The notes under the pieces: generated by a model
What the model was told of the DNA's origin: nothing
What the model saw: only the letters and a program-made list of their open reading frames with translations
Database searches by the model: none
Program-made: the position numbers and the translations under genes
From: Synaphobranchus kaupii
Taxonomy: Eukaryota; Chordata; Actinopteri; Anguilliformes; Synaphobranchidae
DNA: 64,000 nt
Reading direction: 5' to 3'
Assembly: GCA_029718625.1 (NCBI GenBank)
Contig: CM056379.1
Span: 58,741,626-58,805,625, forward strand
Part shown: positions 48,578-60,829 of the stretch, one piece after another
Position numbering within the stretch: position 1 is the stretch's first letter
How the letters are laid out: each line of letters opens with the position of its first letter

Positions 48578-50248
48578 CTACACCGTCGTCTCACCATGTT
48601 TACTGTTTGTAAGTCTGGTATAGAATTTGCGCCATGACTGCAAGGTCTTGCCGGACCAGATCCAAAACCCAGAAGTGATGCCAACGATCAGAGTGTTGAG
48701 GTATTTAATCATGTAAACGGTGAAGTCGGGGGTCATGCGCGGGGTGTATTGCGTCGGACAGGGGAAGGCCAGCCCTTTGCAGTTCTGGCTAATCCAGCTA
48801 CGCTCCCAGTGCTCGCGGAAGGCCTGCTCATAGAAGAAGCAGGCGATGACGATGGTGGCGGGCACCGTGTACAGGACGCTGAACACGCCAATCCGCACCA
48901 TCAGCCTTTCCAGCTTCTCCGTCTTAGTTCCATCGTGCTTCATGATGGTCCGGATGCGGAAGAGGGATACGAAGCCAGCCAGGAGGAATGATGTGCCAAT
49001 GAACAAGTAGACGAAGAGGGGCGCCAGAACAAAGCCCCGTAAGGGGTCCAGGTTGTTGAGTCCGACGAAGCAGACACCGCTCAGCATGTCTCCGTCTATC
49101 TGACCCATGGCTAGGATGCTGATGGTTTTGACCGCAGGCACGGCCCACGCCGCCAGGTGGAAGTACTGCGAGTTGGATTCAATGGCCTCGTGACCCCACT
49201 TCATGCCTGCTGCCAGGAACCAAGTAAGCGAGAGTATGACCCACCATATGGAGCTGGCCATGCTGAAGAAATAGAGCATCATAAACAGAATGGTGCAGCC
49301 CTCTTTCTTAGTGCCCTGCACAACCGTTTTGTATCCGTCGGGGGTGAAACTCTCGTTGCAGACGACCTTGTCACCTAAGATGAAGCCAGCAATGTATGCG
49401 ATGGAAACCATGGTGTAGCAGCCTGACATGAATATTATGGGCCTCTCGGGGTACTTGAAGCGCTGCATGTCAACCAGATACGTTGTTACAGTGAACAGAG
49501 TTGAGGCACAGCACAGGGAAGACCATATCAGAATCCATATCCGTGCAAACTTGATTTCCTTCTGATTGAAAAACATGTGACCCCCACTACTCCTGGTAGG
49601 CTCGCAGGGGGCAGCGCAGTCCGACTCTCCCAAAAACTTATAGTTTAAGTAAGGGGGCACCATGAGCACTGCGGGGCAACGGAAAGGTCTGTCTGAACTG
49701 GAGTATATGTGAATCCCAGGAGTTCCTGCAGGGGCTGGTATATGCATTGGCGGTGTGGTCACAGTGGGCACACCACTCTCCGAATCATTTTGTCCCACAC
49801 AAATATGCCCATCTCCCAGGACAGGAAAGTTCTCGCACCTTAGCCTTTCTGGCCACTGGAAACCAAATTTATTCATGAGGGCCTCACAGCCTTGCTTAGC
49901 CCGTTCACAGATAGAACGACATGGGGGAATAGCTTTTTCCAAGACAGTGCAAACTGGAGCATACATGGAACATAAGAAAAATTTAAGATCCGGTGAGCAC
50001 TGTACCTTCACCAAAGGATAAAACTGATGCACCTCCAAACCAGCATCCTCTTGATTATAATGCCCTACCAAATTGGGCATGATGGTCTGATTGTAAGCAA
50101 TATCTGTGCATAACGGGATGGAAATCGGCTGACAGAAACCATGGTCCGGGATTGCTATTCCATTATCACCCTGGTACTGCGCAGACACCAGCATCAAGCA
50201 AGACGGCAGCAATAGCGCGAGAAAAGCACGCATCCCAAGTAAATCCAT
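48578..50248 (-). CDS. fzd2: Frizzled-2 type Wnt receptor, intronless
   Basis: Seven-transmembrane class F receptor of the plasma membrane. It binds Wnt ligands through its cysteine-rich domain and signals through Dishevelled to beta-catenin and planar-polarity/calcium branches. The 556-residue frame is complete. Signal peptide about 1-23. CRD about 34-153 with all ten cysteines (39, 47, 84, 93, 100, 110, 114, 121, 138, 150) and sequon N53. A linker follows, then seven hydrophobic segments at about 236-258, 270-290, 318-340, 361-381, 404-428, 452-474 and 509-531. The Dishevelled-binding KTLQSW is at 534-539 and the PDZ-binding ETTV ends the protein. A single exon is normal for the FZD1/2/7 group. 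FZD2 is favoured over FZD1/7 by [31 protein letters not shown] and the short N-terminus. The first ATG has a purine at -3 and G at +4. A second ATG at codon 6 would keep a signal peptide. Confidence 0.96.
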   Translation of the reverse strand: MDLLGMRAFLALLLPSCLMLVSAQYQGDNGIAIPDHGFCQPISIPLCTDIAYNQTIMPNLVGHYNQEDAGLEVHQFYPLVKVQCSPDLKFFLCSMYAPVCTVLEKAIPPCRSICERAKQGCEALMNKFGFQWPERLRCENFPVLGDGHICVGQNDSESGVPTVTTPPMHIPAPAGTPGIHIYSSSDRPFRCPAVLMVPPYLNYKFLGESDCAAPCEPTRSSGGHMFFNQKEIKFARIWILIWSSLCCASTLFTVTTYLVDMQRFKYPERPIIFMSGCYTMVSIAYIAGFILGDKVVCNESFTPDGYKTVVQGTKKEGCTILFMMLYFFSMASSIWWVILSLTWFLAAGMKWGHEAIESNSQYFHLAAWAVPAVKTISILAMGQIDGDMLSGVCFVGLNNLDPLRGFVLAPLFVYLFIGTSFLLAGFVSLFRIRTIMKHDGTKTEKLERLMVRIGVFSVLYTVPATIVIACFFYEQAFREHWERSWISQNCKGLAFPCPTQYTPRMTPDFTVYMIKYLNTLIVGITSGFWIWSGKTLQSWRKFYTRLTNSKHGETTV

Positions 50249-50700
50249 TTCTCCTCAAATCTTTTGTTCACGTGTCTTCTCGCCTGTTAGTCTAAAGAAA
50301 TAAAACCGGCAAGCACTGCGAAGTTCGTATTCCAATCCCGTAGCATTAGCATGCGTCTGGACAAATTGAAATCTTCTTAAATCAATCAAAGCTGCAGGAG
50401 TAGCACTCCACATACAACTGTTGCTCTCCTAAAAGGGACTGCATGACTTTTTCCTTTGTGCGACTTGCAGCGTCCAATCAGACAGTTTCAAGTTCCCCTT
50501 GCCCCGCCAAAGACTTTCTCTGGAATCAGAGAACGAGAAGCGGGGGGAGTAAAGGGAGTCTTGAAACCGCCTTTCCGCCCCAAAGCCCCTTCCCAAAAGG
50601 TACTCCTGACCAATCGTATCACAGATATGGTACCAACCCGGGACAGGATCGGTCAACCACAATACAATGAGATCAGTTTCTTTAAACTCCAACTTTTTGT
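50249..50700 (-). promoter_or_regulatory. fzd2: fzd2 5' UTR and promoter region
   Basis: Moderately GC-rich upstream sequence. A LEF/TCF-like ATCAAAG lies at 50385-50391. A CCAAT is at about 50474 on the plus strand, and a plus-strand CCAAT at about 50610 reads as ATTGG in gene orientation. No clear TATA box. The factor sites are short and unproven. Confidence 0.4.
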
Positions 50701-51872
50701 ACTTTTAAAGAGACATGGACCGTTATGCTTTGTCTTGGAGGCACGTGCATCCGGAATATATAAAAAACTATGATCCAAGAAAAAAACATTGAGAAGTAAT
50801 AAACCTCGTGAACACTAAAAAGCCACGTCTTAAGTCATCGAACCAAAAAAAAAGAAAGAGAATAACGCATGATAGCCAAGCTCATTTATTTTTAGTAGGC
50901 ATTACTAGGCTACTAGTCATCATTTGCTATCATCACCCCCCTTATTGTGTCGGCTTCTAATCACTTGCAACAGAATCAGATTTCAAGCTCATATATAATA
51001 GCGAGACTGAGGTATAATAACCAGACCTGTTGCATGTTTTTTATTTGTGATTTACACGCGCGTGCGCATGCACGCACACGCACGCACGCACACACACACG
51101 AGCAAGACTTCACCTTGCATGATTCCCTCATGGCAGAAGGACTGTGGAGTGTTCCTGCAACCTCAGAACATCATGTAATGTATGAATCATTGGCACGGGA
51201 TGGCCACTTTATGCCATGAGACACACAATAGTTAGCATTCTTAATAGGAAGTTCAACGTATGCCTGCCATGACTTAGTTCTGATTTCGTTCATGGCTATG
51301 TAAGCACTGTATCTGCCAGACTGTCTGCTAAACAATAAATCATTTAGAATTTTCATGTTTAGACGAATAAAGGAAAATAAATACTATTCTTCCCTTTTTA
51401 AAAGGGGAATTTTGAAATACGAATGCAGTTTAGAATTTAACTGATTATTTTATAAATAACATTATTACAATACATTTATTATGTATAATGATACACGGTT
51501 TCTGAAATACAATGAAACAGTTGTACCTGAATTTATTGTATTAGTTTGCATATAAGGACACATTTTTAATATGGTTGCTAATTGTTGGTTATTTGTGCAT
51601 ATCTGACAAGAAAAACTGCCACCGAATTTGCTTGTTCTAATAATTTTGCATCTATTATCCATTTTAATCACTATCCTGCTGCTGTAGCTTGGTCCCCTTT
51701 TGATTCTCAACAAGCTAAATATCCCACCAAAAATTGAAGGAACAGCAGCATTTTTAAATGAGTGATTTACGGTGAGATTGCACTCACATGTTCAGGTAAT
51801 GTTTTACCAACGTGTAAATTAATTAATTTGAATTAATTAGTTGTGCTATTAGCAAAAGTTAATAAAGACAAA
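50701..51872. other. Non-coding DNA with alternating purine-pyrimidine tract
   Basis: 51054-51100 is an alternating acgcgcgtgcgcatgcacgc-type tract ending in (CA)n, a sequence that favours Z-DNA. No gene. Confidence 0.5.
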
Positions 51873-52046
51873 GGGCCTGATTTACTAAGACTTTTGGTGT
51901 GTGCAAAACCGTTTAGCACACGTAAAACTAATAACACAACCAATGATTGGTGCAAAACAAATACCAAGACCAATCATTGGTCAAGTTATTGGTTTTGCAT
52001 GTGCTAAAATGTTTTGCACAAGGTAAAGGTCTTAGTAAATCAAGCA
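51873..52046. mobile_element. Small foldback MITE, copy 2
   Basis: gggcctgatttactaa at 51873 faces cttagtaaatcaagc at about 52031. Inner ccaatgattggtgcaaaaca faces ccaatcattggt. Same family as 41656-41826. Confidence 0.8.
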
Positions 52047-52680
52047 CAAGCTGTATAAAACAAAAAGATGTGTTGGAAATAATATGTGAAAATGTTACAA
52101 AAAAACTACTAAACAAAAACTAGAATATGAAACAAAATCTAAATTTTAAGGTGCCTAAATGGGCATAGGCAGACCTTTAAATAAGTAAACATTGATATGG
52201 CAGCTGTAGTAGCATTACATGTAGCATAGACCATAAGGTTGGTTTAAGAGAAATGTGAGGGGTGATAAGCCTACAGGAGTGGAGTAATTTTATTGATGAA
52301 GTAGTAAGTGATTTTTCAAGATCGAGTGTTAAGATCTGGGAAAGCATGAGGGGTTTTCTTCCTTGTTCATTGTCTTTGTTTAAATTTTGGCCATTGTGAT
52401 GAAAATGTAGAGCTTGAATTTTTTTCAAGGGAGTTTGAATTACGCGTAGAGTGTAGATTTAAGTGTAGATTGTGGAATCCAGATCCCCAGAATGTAGGAT
52501 CACTTTTTAGTGATCTTTGACCAGCAGTGGTTAACACGTGGATAAAGCCATAAGGTATGAATGTAGCTCTCAGTGCTATTGGGGCACTAGTTGTACAACT
52601 GTCCTATAGTTTGGTAACGTAAACTATTATGGTGTAGTGAGTAACTACAACAATATATCGCCACCCTGTGGCTAAAATGT
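52047..52680. other. Non-coding DNA
   Basis: AT-rich, nothing recognised. Confidence 0.4.
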
Positions 52681-53397
52681 CGCAGTTTCAGTATGTCCAG
52701 ACGAAAAACTTCAACTCCCACAAATCCTCTAAATGACGCCTAATCTCGTTGCAGGAAAGCGCATGTTTTTGAGAAGAAGAGGTGGCGTAAACTAGAGTAG
52801 CCTGTGATTGAAAAACAAAGTAATACTACAGTCTATAGTTATCTTGCTAAGTTACAAACGTATACTTACTACGACGTAAATGGATCCAAGCATGGAAGAT
52901 CACAGAATTTAGTAATTTTAAGAATTTCCATTTTGTCGGAACTAAAGCAAGCAAACAGAAAAGGTAGCGTTAGCTTCGTTCTAGCACAAATACTGCATGG
53001 TTGTTGAGTTACGCATGAGCATGCTAGCTGCTAAATATTTAGCTATTAACTGCATCTAGCTAGCTTGCTAAATATTGTAGGCACTTGTCCGTGTCGATAA
53101 TCTATCATATATACATTGTTTTGCGGATAACTTCAGGTTTAATAAATGCTTCTTCTTTTTTACGATTTGTAAAGTTTACAGGTTGCGATTTAGTGACGGG
53201 GCTAAGATGAGTCTAACGTTAATTCAAGATAGTTACCAATAATAACAGTTACCACTGAGCGAGACTAAATTTCCAAACGTGTCTTTCTGAAAGTGTTTAT
53301 ACTTCCAGGTAAAGGTTTGAATCTTCTCATGTTTCTTCTATATTGATGGTCTGATTGTTTAATCTTCACACAGCTTTCCTGTCTACAGCCCAGCAGC
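52681..53397 (+). promoter_or_regulatory. pus3: pus3 promoter and 5' UTR with intron
   Basis: A consensus-like acceptor (tcctgtctacag) at 53377-53388 lies 9 bases before the ATG, so a non-coding first exon probably lies upstream. acttcaactcccacaaat at 52708-52725 resembles the ZNF143 element of housekeeping promoters (ACTACAATTCCCA-type). A weak donor GTAAAC at about 52787 would fit a first exon near 52730-52786. Inferred, not proven. Confidence 0.45.
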
Positions 53398-56300
53398 ATG
53401 TCAGAGGCCTTGCTGGAGCAAGTGAAAAAATTGGAGGCAGAGGTGGTGAGGCTGAAGACACAGCTGAGAGAGAAGGAAGAGCCTGATGCTGACCTCAAGG
53501 TGGCCGAACCCATTGTTGAGGAAAGGGACGGTCAGAGGAATGAAGGGAGGAAGAAAGGAAAGAAAGGGAGCCAGGGACGGGTCTTTGATTTTTCTGTCCA
53601 CCCCAGGCGCCACGTGGCCTTGCGACTGGCATACCTAGGCTGGGGCTACCAGGGCTTTGCTGTTCAGGAGAATACAGACAACACGGTGGAGGCCAGGCTG
53701 TTCGAAGCTCTGCTGAAGACCAGGCTCATACAGGACCGCCAGAGCTCCAATTACCACCGATGTGGCCGCACAGACAAGGGAGTCAGCGCCTTCTCCCAGG
53801 TCAGCACCCCTCACTGCCTGCACATGGTTGTACACCTATCTACATCACAAAATATCGGCATAAAGCTAGGCAGTGAGACAATAAAGAAGACAATGATGGA
53901 ACTGATTGATTAAGGAGGACCCAGAAATGAACAGCATAAGTTTTGAGTTTTGTTGAGTCAAACCTGATGAAACAGTTCTTAATCTTAATGCACCCATACC
54001 TCTGACTTCATTATGAGATTATATTTCAGCACTAGGTAATTTGCAGTCTGTTCACCCTGGCTACTCTGGTGTAACTGTATGTGTGTTTTTAGGTGATCTC
54101 CATCGATTTGCGCTCCACTCAGTTTGGTGGGGGGCTGGGTGTTACCCTCCCAGCTCAGGCTGAAGGGAAAGGAAAACCAGATGCCACAGAGCTTCCTTAC
54201 GCCAAAATGCTGAATCGCGTACTGCCCCAGGACATAAGGGTTTTAGACTGGTCGGCTGTGGAAATGGGCTTCAGTGCTCGCTTTGACTGTCAGTCCCGAA
54301 CATACCGCTACTACTTCCCCCACGGAGACCTGGATGTGGAGCTGATGGGTGAAGCTGCCAAACGGTAAGGGGGCGTGAGGTGCTCCATCACAGACATCAT
54401 AAAGCGCTCCTGTCTTTAACCATGTCTGTGTGTCTGTGCCTTCCATATGGAATCATTCATCCTCTCTGAAGTGTGAAAAACAGGCTCAATATTGTCAGTC
54501 TAGCTTTAAACTAAACAGGACAGAAGAATAATGCAAGCATGGTTATCTTGTGTTTTCAGCTGCATGGCTTTGAAGTGAAAAGATAACTGAAGGTGGATAG
54601 CTTGCGGCTGAATAAGTCACAGTTCAAACTCCGCATTTCCTCTGGTGCTCTACAGATATGAAGGCACCCATGACTTCAGGAACTTGTGCAAGATGGATGT
54701 TGGCAACGGGGTCCTGCAGTTCCAACGGACCATCCTGTCTGCCACCATCCAGCCAGCTCAGCTCACCAAGTCACCCTCCCCTGATCCCTACAACCTCTTT
54801 GTGTTTGAAATAAAGGGACTGGCTTTTCTGTATCACCAGGTTAGAAAATTCACTGCTTGTTGGAAGATTACAAATCTACCAGCATAGACTAGTCTGCTTC
54901 ACCAAAAACGGTGTTCTTCTGCTCAACAGAACATCATATCCAATAGTTAATGTCTACTATGATCTACAGGTGCGCTGCATGATGGCTGTCCTGCTCCTTA
55001 TTGGACAGAAGCTGGAGACTCCAGAGTTGATTGATCAGTTATTGGATGTTCAGAACAATCCCAGGAAACCTCAGTACAGGTGAATGCAGTGTGGTCAGCC
55101 AGAGATGCCTTCCTCATGGAAACAATAATCTAAACCTGAGCATTAATTTCACCTGAGTGCTATTGATATCAACACAATTTTTGGTATTCATTCATGTCAG
55201 TACACTCATTTATCCAAGGCATTCTAAGTCACATTCACATGAAACCTTTTTGCTTGACAACCATAGTAACTAACCATACTTGTTACTGTGTACCTGTTCA
55301 CACACAAGGTTGAGCTGTGTCTGAACTTTATAGAAAGGAAGTGCCCAATGATCTGTGTGCTCCCATTAAAGAGTTAATTGTGTCCTGTATCTGTCAGCAT
55401 GGCGGTGGACTACCCCCTGGTGCTGTATGACTGCTACTTTGAGGGGCTGCAGTGGCAAAGTGAACTGGAGGAGGTCAGGCAAGTTCTGGCCACTCTGCAG
55501 CACCACTGGACGCAGACAGCGGTCAAGACCCAGGCCCTCCATGGGATGATCCAAGGCCTACAAAATTCAGGTCTGTCCAGTCTGGAGCTTGCATCTATGC
55601 TGTTGCATCTGCACTTACCCATTTGCTGAGAAAACAAGACTCTCATACATTTCTTGTAAAGAAGTAGTTTGGTTTTGTGAATGTTTGCAATTGCCATATA
55701 CAGTCATGTGAAAAAGTAAGTACACCCTCAAACGGTAGTCAGTTTTTTTTCTGGACACAAGTTTATTTTAATTTTACCATATTGATTGATTAAGGTAAAC
55801 GTATTCAACAAAATTCCTCATGAGGAAAAAGTAAGTAGACCTCTACTTTTACTATAAAATTTATTGATTAAAATTGGTTGGCTAAATGGCAGTAAGTCAT
55901 CAAGGGTCTGTGGTATCAAATGAGCCTCAAACGCTCACTCTGCTGCCAGATATGCAGTAGATATGGATTGATCACTTTAAGGGTTTTCTCCTGACTCATT
56001 TTCCTATTGAACTCTATGGAAAAATAAGTCAGGGGAAAACAACCCTTCAAGTGATCCATCCATATCTACTGCATATCTGGCAGCAGAGTGATGTTTTGAG
56101 GCTTGTTTGATACCCCAGACCCTTGATGACTTACTGCCATTTAGCCAACCATAGGTTCCATACTATTCCTGTGTAATTTACAGCTTAATCTAGTCCCACC
56201 CCCCAATTCCCATAGAGATCCATTCAAATGCAGAGAGGTTATAGTATCGCTTGTTAGAGTACTTGAAAATAAGATATCAAGAGACTTCCAAATTATTATC

Positions 56301-57546
56301 TAATAATTGGACAATCATTTACACCTGTTTTGTGTGCCAGATATCAATTTTAATCAATGTATTTAATAGTAAAGGTAGGGGTGTACTTACTTTTTCCACA
56401 TGACTGTACATGGTGACCTGCTTATTGTTTTCAACGTTAATTTGTTTGAGCATTCTTCTATTGTATCATGAAAAGTTAAAATATTATAGGTTTAATTCTA
56501 TTTTCATTTGGGCCTCTTACAGGGAAATAAAATAACTGGCATGCAATTTTATTCCAATTTATACTAGCCTAACTATAATGTAAAGTGCATGTTTTTGTAG
56601 AATGTTTTCTGTAATCCCAGCTGGTTATTAAGCGGTTAGCCCCTGTCTAGCACCACCTTTTTTTGAACAGAAGCCCAAAAATAAAATGGTTACTGTTCTT
56701 GAACCCCTTTGACTACAGGCATAATCCTGGTCACTTCTGTAAGGTAACCCTTGGGAGTCTATTTTCCAATAGTCAGAATTACTCCGAATTATTAAAGTAA
56801 CATGCTCAAACACAGTGGAAGTGGAAATGTTTTTTATCACCTAAAAGATTTATAATTTTTTCGCTGGGATAAGGATACCGACTTTACCGTTATTTGTGTG
56901 GTCAATTTCTGTGGAACACACAGAACGTCATTTGTGTCGTTACAAAATAAGGAACCGTTGTCGCTATAACATTGGGATTGTAAAATAGTTTATAGCGTTA
57001 AAAAATGCAATGAATGCAAATAAAGTAATTACTTCCGGCCCAAATACTGCTAGTTAAGGGGTTAATGTAACTACGTTAAGCAGTGAGCTAAACAATAACC
57101 CAGTTTTATTTTGCACAAACATTATTACTTTTGGTTAGCACATGGTAGTGCCATTCTTTATGATGTTATTATCTACGTACCTGAGTATGAAGCATGCAGC
57201 TACCCTGGCTGGAACAGAAGGAGGGGGGGGGAAACTGCTCCACTTTTAACTGTGTGTGTGCTATGTCTGTTCTTTTTCACAGGTGAGCCTTCTCTTCCTT
57301 GCTGGCTATTGGAAGGAACCAGACAGCGTAACTACCGCCCCCCTCCTTGAACGCCCTCGCTGCGAGAGCCTGGAGTCCAGAATAGAACACTTTGTAAAGA
57401 GAGGCCGACTTGAGCGTGAAGATGGCGAGAATGGGGATGGGCCAGTGCACAGGGGCAAGAGGTCAAAACACCAACACAGCCCCTCGAGTCGTCCCAGTAG
57501 CTCCTCTTCATCCGACCACACCAGTCAAGGACTAGATTTGATGTGA
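53398..57546 (+). CDS. pus3: tRNA pseudouridine(38/39) synthase PUS3, six coding exons, frame broken at C6
   Basis: TruA-family enzyme that isomerises U38/U39 in the tRNA anticodon stem. Exons with GT-AG borders: 53398-53799, 54093-54364, 54656-54839, 54970-55079, 55398-55570, 57283-57546. Residues 1-30 form a coiled coil; a basic linker follows. [16 protein letters not shown] starts the fold. The catalytic Asp is D126 in [12 protein letters not shown]. Exon 2 has [16 protein letters not shown], exon 3 [14 protein letters not shown] and LAFLYHQ, exon 4 [13 protein letters not shown], exon 5 [12 protein letters not shown]. Phases agree throughout. In exon 6 the incoming frame reads to RNYRPPP and stops at TGA 57348-57350. 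The conserved C-terminus ([21 protein letters not shown], stop 57544-57546) is in the +1 frame. Five instead of six C at 57338-57343 would give about 467 residues, close to the ~480 of the human enzyme as I recall. Start ATG has A at -3. A MITE lies in the last intron. Confidence 0.94.
55701..56406. mobile_element. Tc1/mariner-type MITE in the last pus3 intron
   Basis: Terminal repeats begin cagtcatgtgaaaaagtaag at 55701 and end cttactttttccacatgactg at 56406 (one indel in ~28 bp). TA duplicates flank both sides (55699-55700, 56407-56408). A second inverted pair lies inside (about 55823-55874 and 56345-56395), then a palindrome at 55876-56150. No ORF. Confidence 0.88.
55876..56260. mobile_element. 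Foldback DNA-element family, copy with both inner arms
   Basis: Left arm ggttggctaaatggcagtaa (55876) faces right arm ttactgccatttagccaacc (56131-56150). The arms stay paired through ctctgctgccagatatgcag / ctgcatatctggcagcagag to a ~30-bp loop near 56010. It extends right into gagatccattcaaatgcaga. Lies within the MITE 55701-56406. Confidence 0.82.
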
Positions 57547-57603
57547 CATGGAGTCATTTAATTCCTTTGTAACTTAATATTACTTTTGATTTATTTCTTT
57601 TAT

Positions 57604-57609
57604 ATTAAA
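57604..57609 (+). terminator. pus3: Candidate pus3 poly(A) signal ATTAAA
   Basis: ATTAAA 58 bases past the pus3 stop. It is the first hexamer variant downstream; cleavage site unverified. Confidence 0.45.
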
Positions 57610-58367
57610 CAATGGTTTGATTTGAGAACTGAGCAAACTATTTGAATGCTCATAATTCTGTATGATATATATAAGCCAGAATTTAATTTATTTATGGAGA
57701 TTCGGTTTTCCAGACTGTAGGTCGCAGGTGAAGCCAAAAGTGCATTGTAGGTGACTAATGCTTCACAAGATATGAGACAGTAATTTGATTGTTGCAGTAA
57801 TAAAAACGATACCCTTAAATGCTGTCGCCAAAATTCAATTGAAAAGCTATTTGAAAAGCTTGCAAGAGGTTAATGGCAAGGCAGACTACATCATGAAAGC
57901 CACACCAACATCAAGGAGCATCATTGGTTACAGTATTTCATTAAAGCTAGAATGGCAAGGTGAGAAGTGTGGCCAGTCCGTAGGGTGGCTAACTAACTCG
58001 AGGCATAGGCAAATATCCCCTGGGGGTTTCATCCGTGCTATTGCATGTCCTGAGCTGCCATGTCTACATCTCCTTTCTGCCTGTCTGAATAAAGCAAAAA
58101 TTTGCAAAAGGGTGTAGCTGTCCTCTCCTTTAAAAAAAAAAAAATATGATGCTATGAGAAAGTGACAGAGTGTGTTAGAACACTGAAGATTACCCTTCCT
58201 TTTCCTCAGAAACCGTATGTCCACAGCCCAGTTATCTTCACCATTCCTCGTGTTACTGAAATGAACTCGTGGCCGGGTTAGCGTCTAATCCAGAAAGAAA
58301 GGATGCTGATGTGAACCTGGTTCATTCTGAAACCTCTCATGGTTGCTGGTTATGGAATTAGGACTTA
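57610..58367. other. Non-coding DNA 3' of pus3
   Basis: Nothing recognised apart from an A-rich stretch near 58132-58144. Confidence 0.4.
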
Positions 58368-58913
58368 CACTGCCTGGCCAAAAAAAAAGTTCAAAGTGCA
58401 CACTAATATTTTGTCGGACCGCCTTTAGCTTTGATTACGGTGCGCATGTGTCGTGGCATTGTTTCGACAACCTTATGCAACGTCACAACATTCATTTCCA
58501 TCCAGAGTTGCATTCATTTTTGGTCGAGATCTTGTATTGATGACGGGAGAGTCAAACCACTCCATCAAGTCTTCTCCAGCACATCCCAAAGACTTTCAGT
58601 GGGGTTACGGTCAGGACTCTGGTGGCCAGTTCATGTGTGAAAATGATTCCTCATGATCCCTGAACCACTCTCACAATTTGAGCCCAATGAATCTTGGCAT
58701 TGTCGTCCTGGAATATGCCCATTGATGGGATAACCTGGTCATTCAGTACATTCAGGTACTCAGCTGACTTAATTTTACTGCTGCAAAACATTGCTGAGCC
58801 TAGACCTGACCAATTGAAGCAACCCCAGATCATAACACTGCCTCCAGAGGCTTGTACAATGGGCACTATGCATGACGGGTGCAACGGCGACTTTTTTTTC
58901 TGGCCAGGCAGTG
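58368..58913 (-). mobile_element. Deleted Tc1-like transposon
   Basis: Starts cactgcctggccaaaaaaaa and ends ttctggccaggcagtg, flanked by TA at 58366-58367 and 58914-58915. At 546 bp it is an internal-deletion derivative of a ~1.5-kb element. Confidence 0.9.
58400..58884 (-). pseudogene. Tc1-like transposase fragment
   Basis: On the minus strand the 58884-58651 frame shows GGSVMIWGCFNWSGLGS, IKSAEYLNVLNDQVIPSM and FQDDNAKIHWA, the core around the second catalytic Asp of Tc1-type enzymes. The frame is lost after that. Degraded C-terminal homology continues toward 58400. The N-terminal DNA-binding half is absent. Confidence 0.85.
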
Positions 58914-58915
58914 TA

Positions 58916-59639
58916 TGTTCACTGTCTACATATTAATGCAGCTAATTGCATATTGGGGAAATGATACTCCAATAACACTGACCTCTGATGGAAACTGAGT
59001 AAATCAGTATATGACCAGGGCCCCATTTCTCAAAAGCATCTTAGAGTTAAGAACATCTTGGTGTTACATTACATAAAAAAGATAATAAAAAATAGATGGA
59101 GAAAGGCAAAAAAACATGACGAAAAACAAACAATGAAAGTAATATGAAAACAAAATAGCCGAGGATGATCTTTATCTAAGATCCTTTTGGGAAACGGACT
59201 CAGTTTACTATAATAATGGCACTGTGAGGGTCTGTATAGTATTAGAAAAGGCTGCAATGGGACAGTTGGTGTACAGTTAGCCACTACACATCAGCATTAC
59301 AATGATTTTTGTATTTGGCAAGAAATGTGCTCAACTCCAAAATCTGTGTGAAATATTGGATGCTGGGTCCCAGGAAAATATGCAAAAGGAAAAATGGACA
59401 GCCCATGCATTAGAATACTTCAGAGTTTGACTTTGAGCACAAGCACAGTGTGTACAAAGGCTTCAGAAATAGCTTCTTCAGTGTGCTGGACTGTATCAAA
59501 GAAAGTATGAAAAAACATCAGTAATTACTGAAATGTATGTGCACATGCATTTTTTTTTCTTCCATTGATTGCCATTTTTTCATTATAATGGAATCAATAG
59601 TTTTTATAAGTATTATAGATGAAACCTATAATTTAGTTA
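58916..59639. other. Non-coding DNA
   Basis: Nothing recognised. Confidence 0.4.
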
Positions 59640-59880
59640 TAGAATAACAGGTGAAATCAGTGGGGTATTAATTGCTGAAAGTATGGAAACCTGGTCACTG
59701 TATTAAAAAAATAACATGAAGAATAGGGTTAAAAATTCAGTTCAAATGGTGAAATTTAAATGAATCTGTTTTTTGAATCGTTTCGAGAAGTAAAAAATAA
59801 ACTTTTCAGCACTCCAAATGTCCGTCTGTTGCAATGCGTGTTTTCGATTTAATGACAATTCAGGCGTTGTTATATGCATG
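59640..59880. mobile_element. Right-part fragment of the GGGCCCTATCTT family
   Basis: Aligns with 19020-19420: gaataacaggtgaaatcag, gtatggaaacctggtcactg, tgtccgtct, aatgacaattca. Both ends are missing. Confidence 0.65.
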
Positions 59881-59884
59881 ATAT

Positions 59885-60130
59885 AAGCAGTGTTGCAAAG
59901 TAACGAAGTACAAATACTTCGTTACTCTACAGTCTGTACTTAAGTAGTTTTTTGACGACTTTGTACTTTACTTTATTTTCTGTTTACTTTCACTTTTACT
60001 TCACTTTCAAAATAAAATGGATATTTTTACTCCGCTACAATTTCCAAGACTTCTGGGTTCGTTAATCAGTGAAAAAATAACGCCGAATGGAAAAGAACAG
60101 CGCACCAGCTAGTCACATGACTAGCCTACT
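59885..60130. repeat. Common teleost repeat (AAGTAACGAAGTACAAATAC type)
   Basis: gcaaagtaacgaagtacaaa, then tgtacttaagtagtttt and ttactccgctacaatttc, is a dispersed sequence I recognise from many fish genomes. Right border not found. Confidence 0.5.
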
Positions 60131-60829
60131 ATCGATCCGTACTTGATTTAAAGTAATACTACACCCAAACCAAAAGTGATCAAACTAAATATCGAACAGA
60201 TCCGCCATTATGTGCCCATGGCTGAATTTTTTTAGGGCACCCCCTGGTAAAAAATTAACTCGGCGCCGATGATCTGAACAAATAGTCTGCTTTGTTTTTG
60301 TTTCTGATCGACTGATATAAATAATGGCTCCCACAATAATAAAAAAAAAGCAACGAACCATTCGACAGAGCTTAACGAGAAGTATTTCACATTGCCTGGA
60401 AAGATAGCCTTCTTCATTATAAGCTGGCCCCTCATCTGCTATATTCTTATATATTTCTAGAATAAATATAACCAAAGATTTCTCATAATCAGAAATTAGC
60501 CCAATACAACTATGGTAGTAGTAATGATTTCATGTTTTTTTCATGCAAAAATCGAGACTTGCAGTTTCCCCTAAATTTTACAGATATCAATTAGCCTACT
60601 ATCACATCATTTGCACTTACTGTATGTAGGACCATCATTTTTGTGATTTGTGTACCCAGATACTTTTTCCTGTGCCAACAAGCTTCCACTCTTACCATGT
60701 GTTATACAATTAATAGAAATGTCTCCAAACTGCCTCAGATTCTGTTTACTTGATTATAGGTTATCCATTCCATTGTCATGTATGAAGCCAAGTATTTAGT
60801 CAAAAGGCAATTTTATAGACAGAATTTGA
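60131..60829. other. Non-coding DNA
   Basis: Possible continuation of the LINE 3' region below 60830; no clear motif. Confidence 0.4.

Noticed and set aside
48749..49378. Plus-strand open frames opposite fzd2
   Set aside because: Antisense shadows of a strongly conserved receptor gene; no family resemblance.
50947..51219. 90-codon frame upstream of fzd2
   Set aside because: Contains the alternating CA/CG tract and no domain.
53800..53913. Extension of pus3 exon 1 into a 171-codon frame
   Set aside because: It reads through the GT donor into intron 1; the exon 2 continuation [11 protein letters not shown] fits the family.
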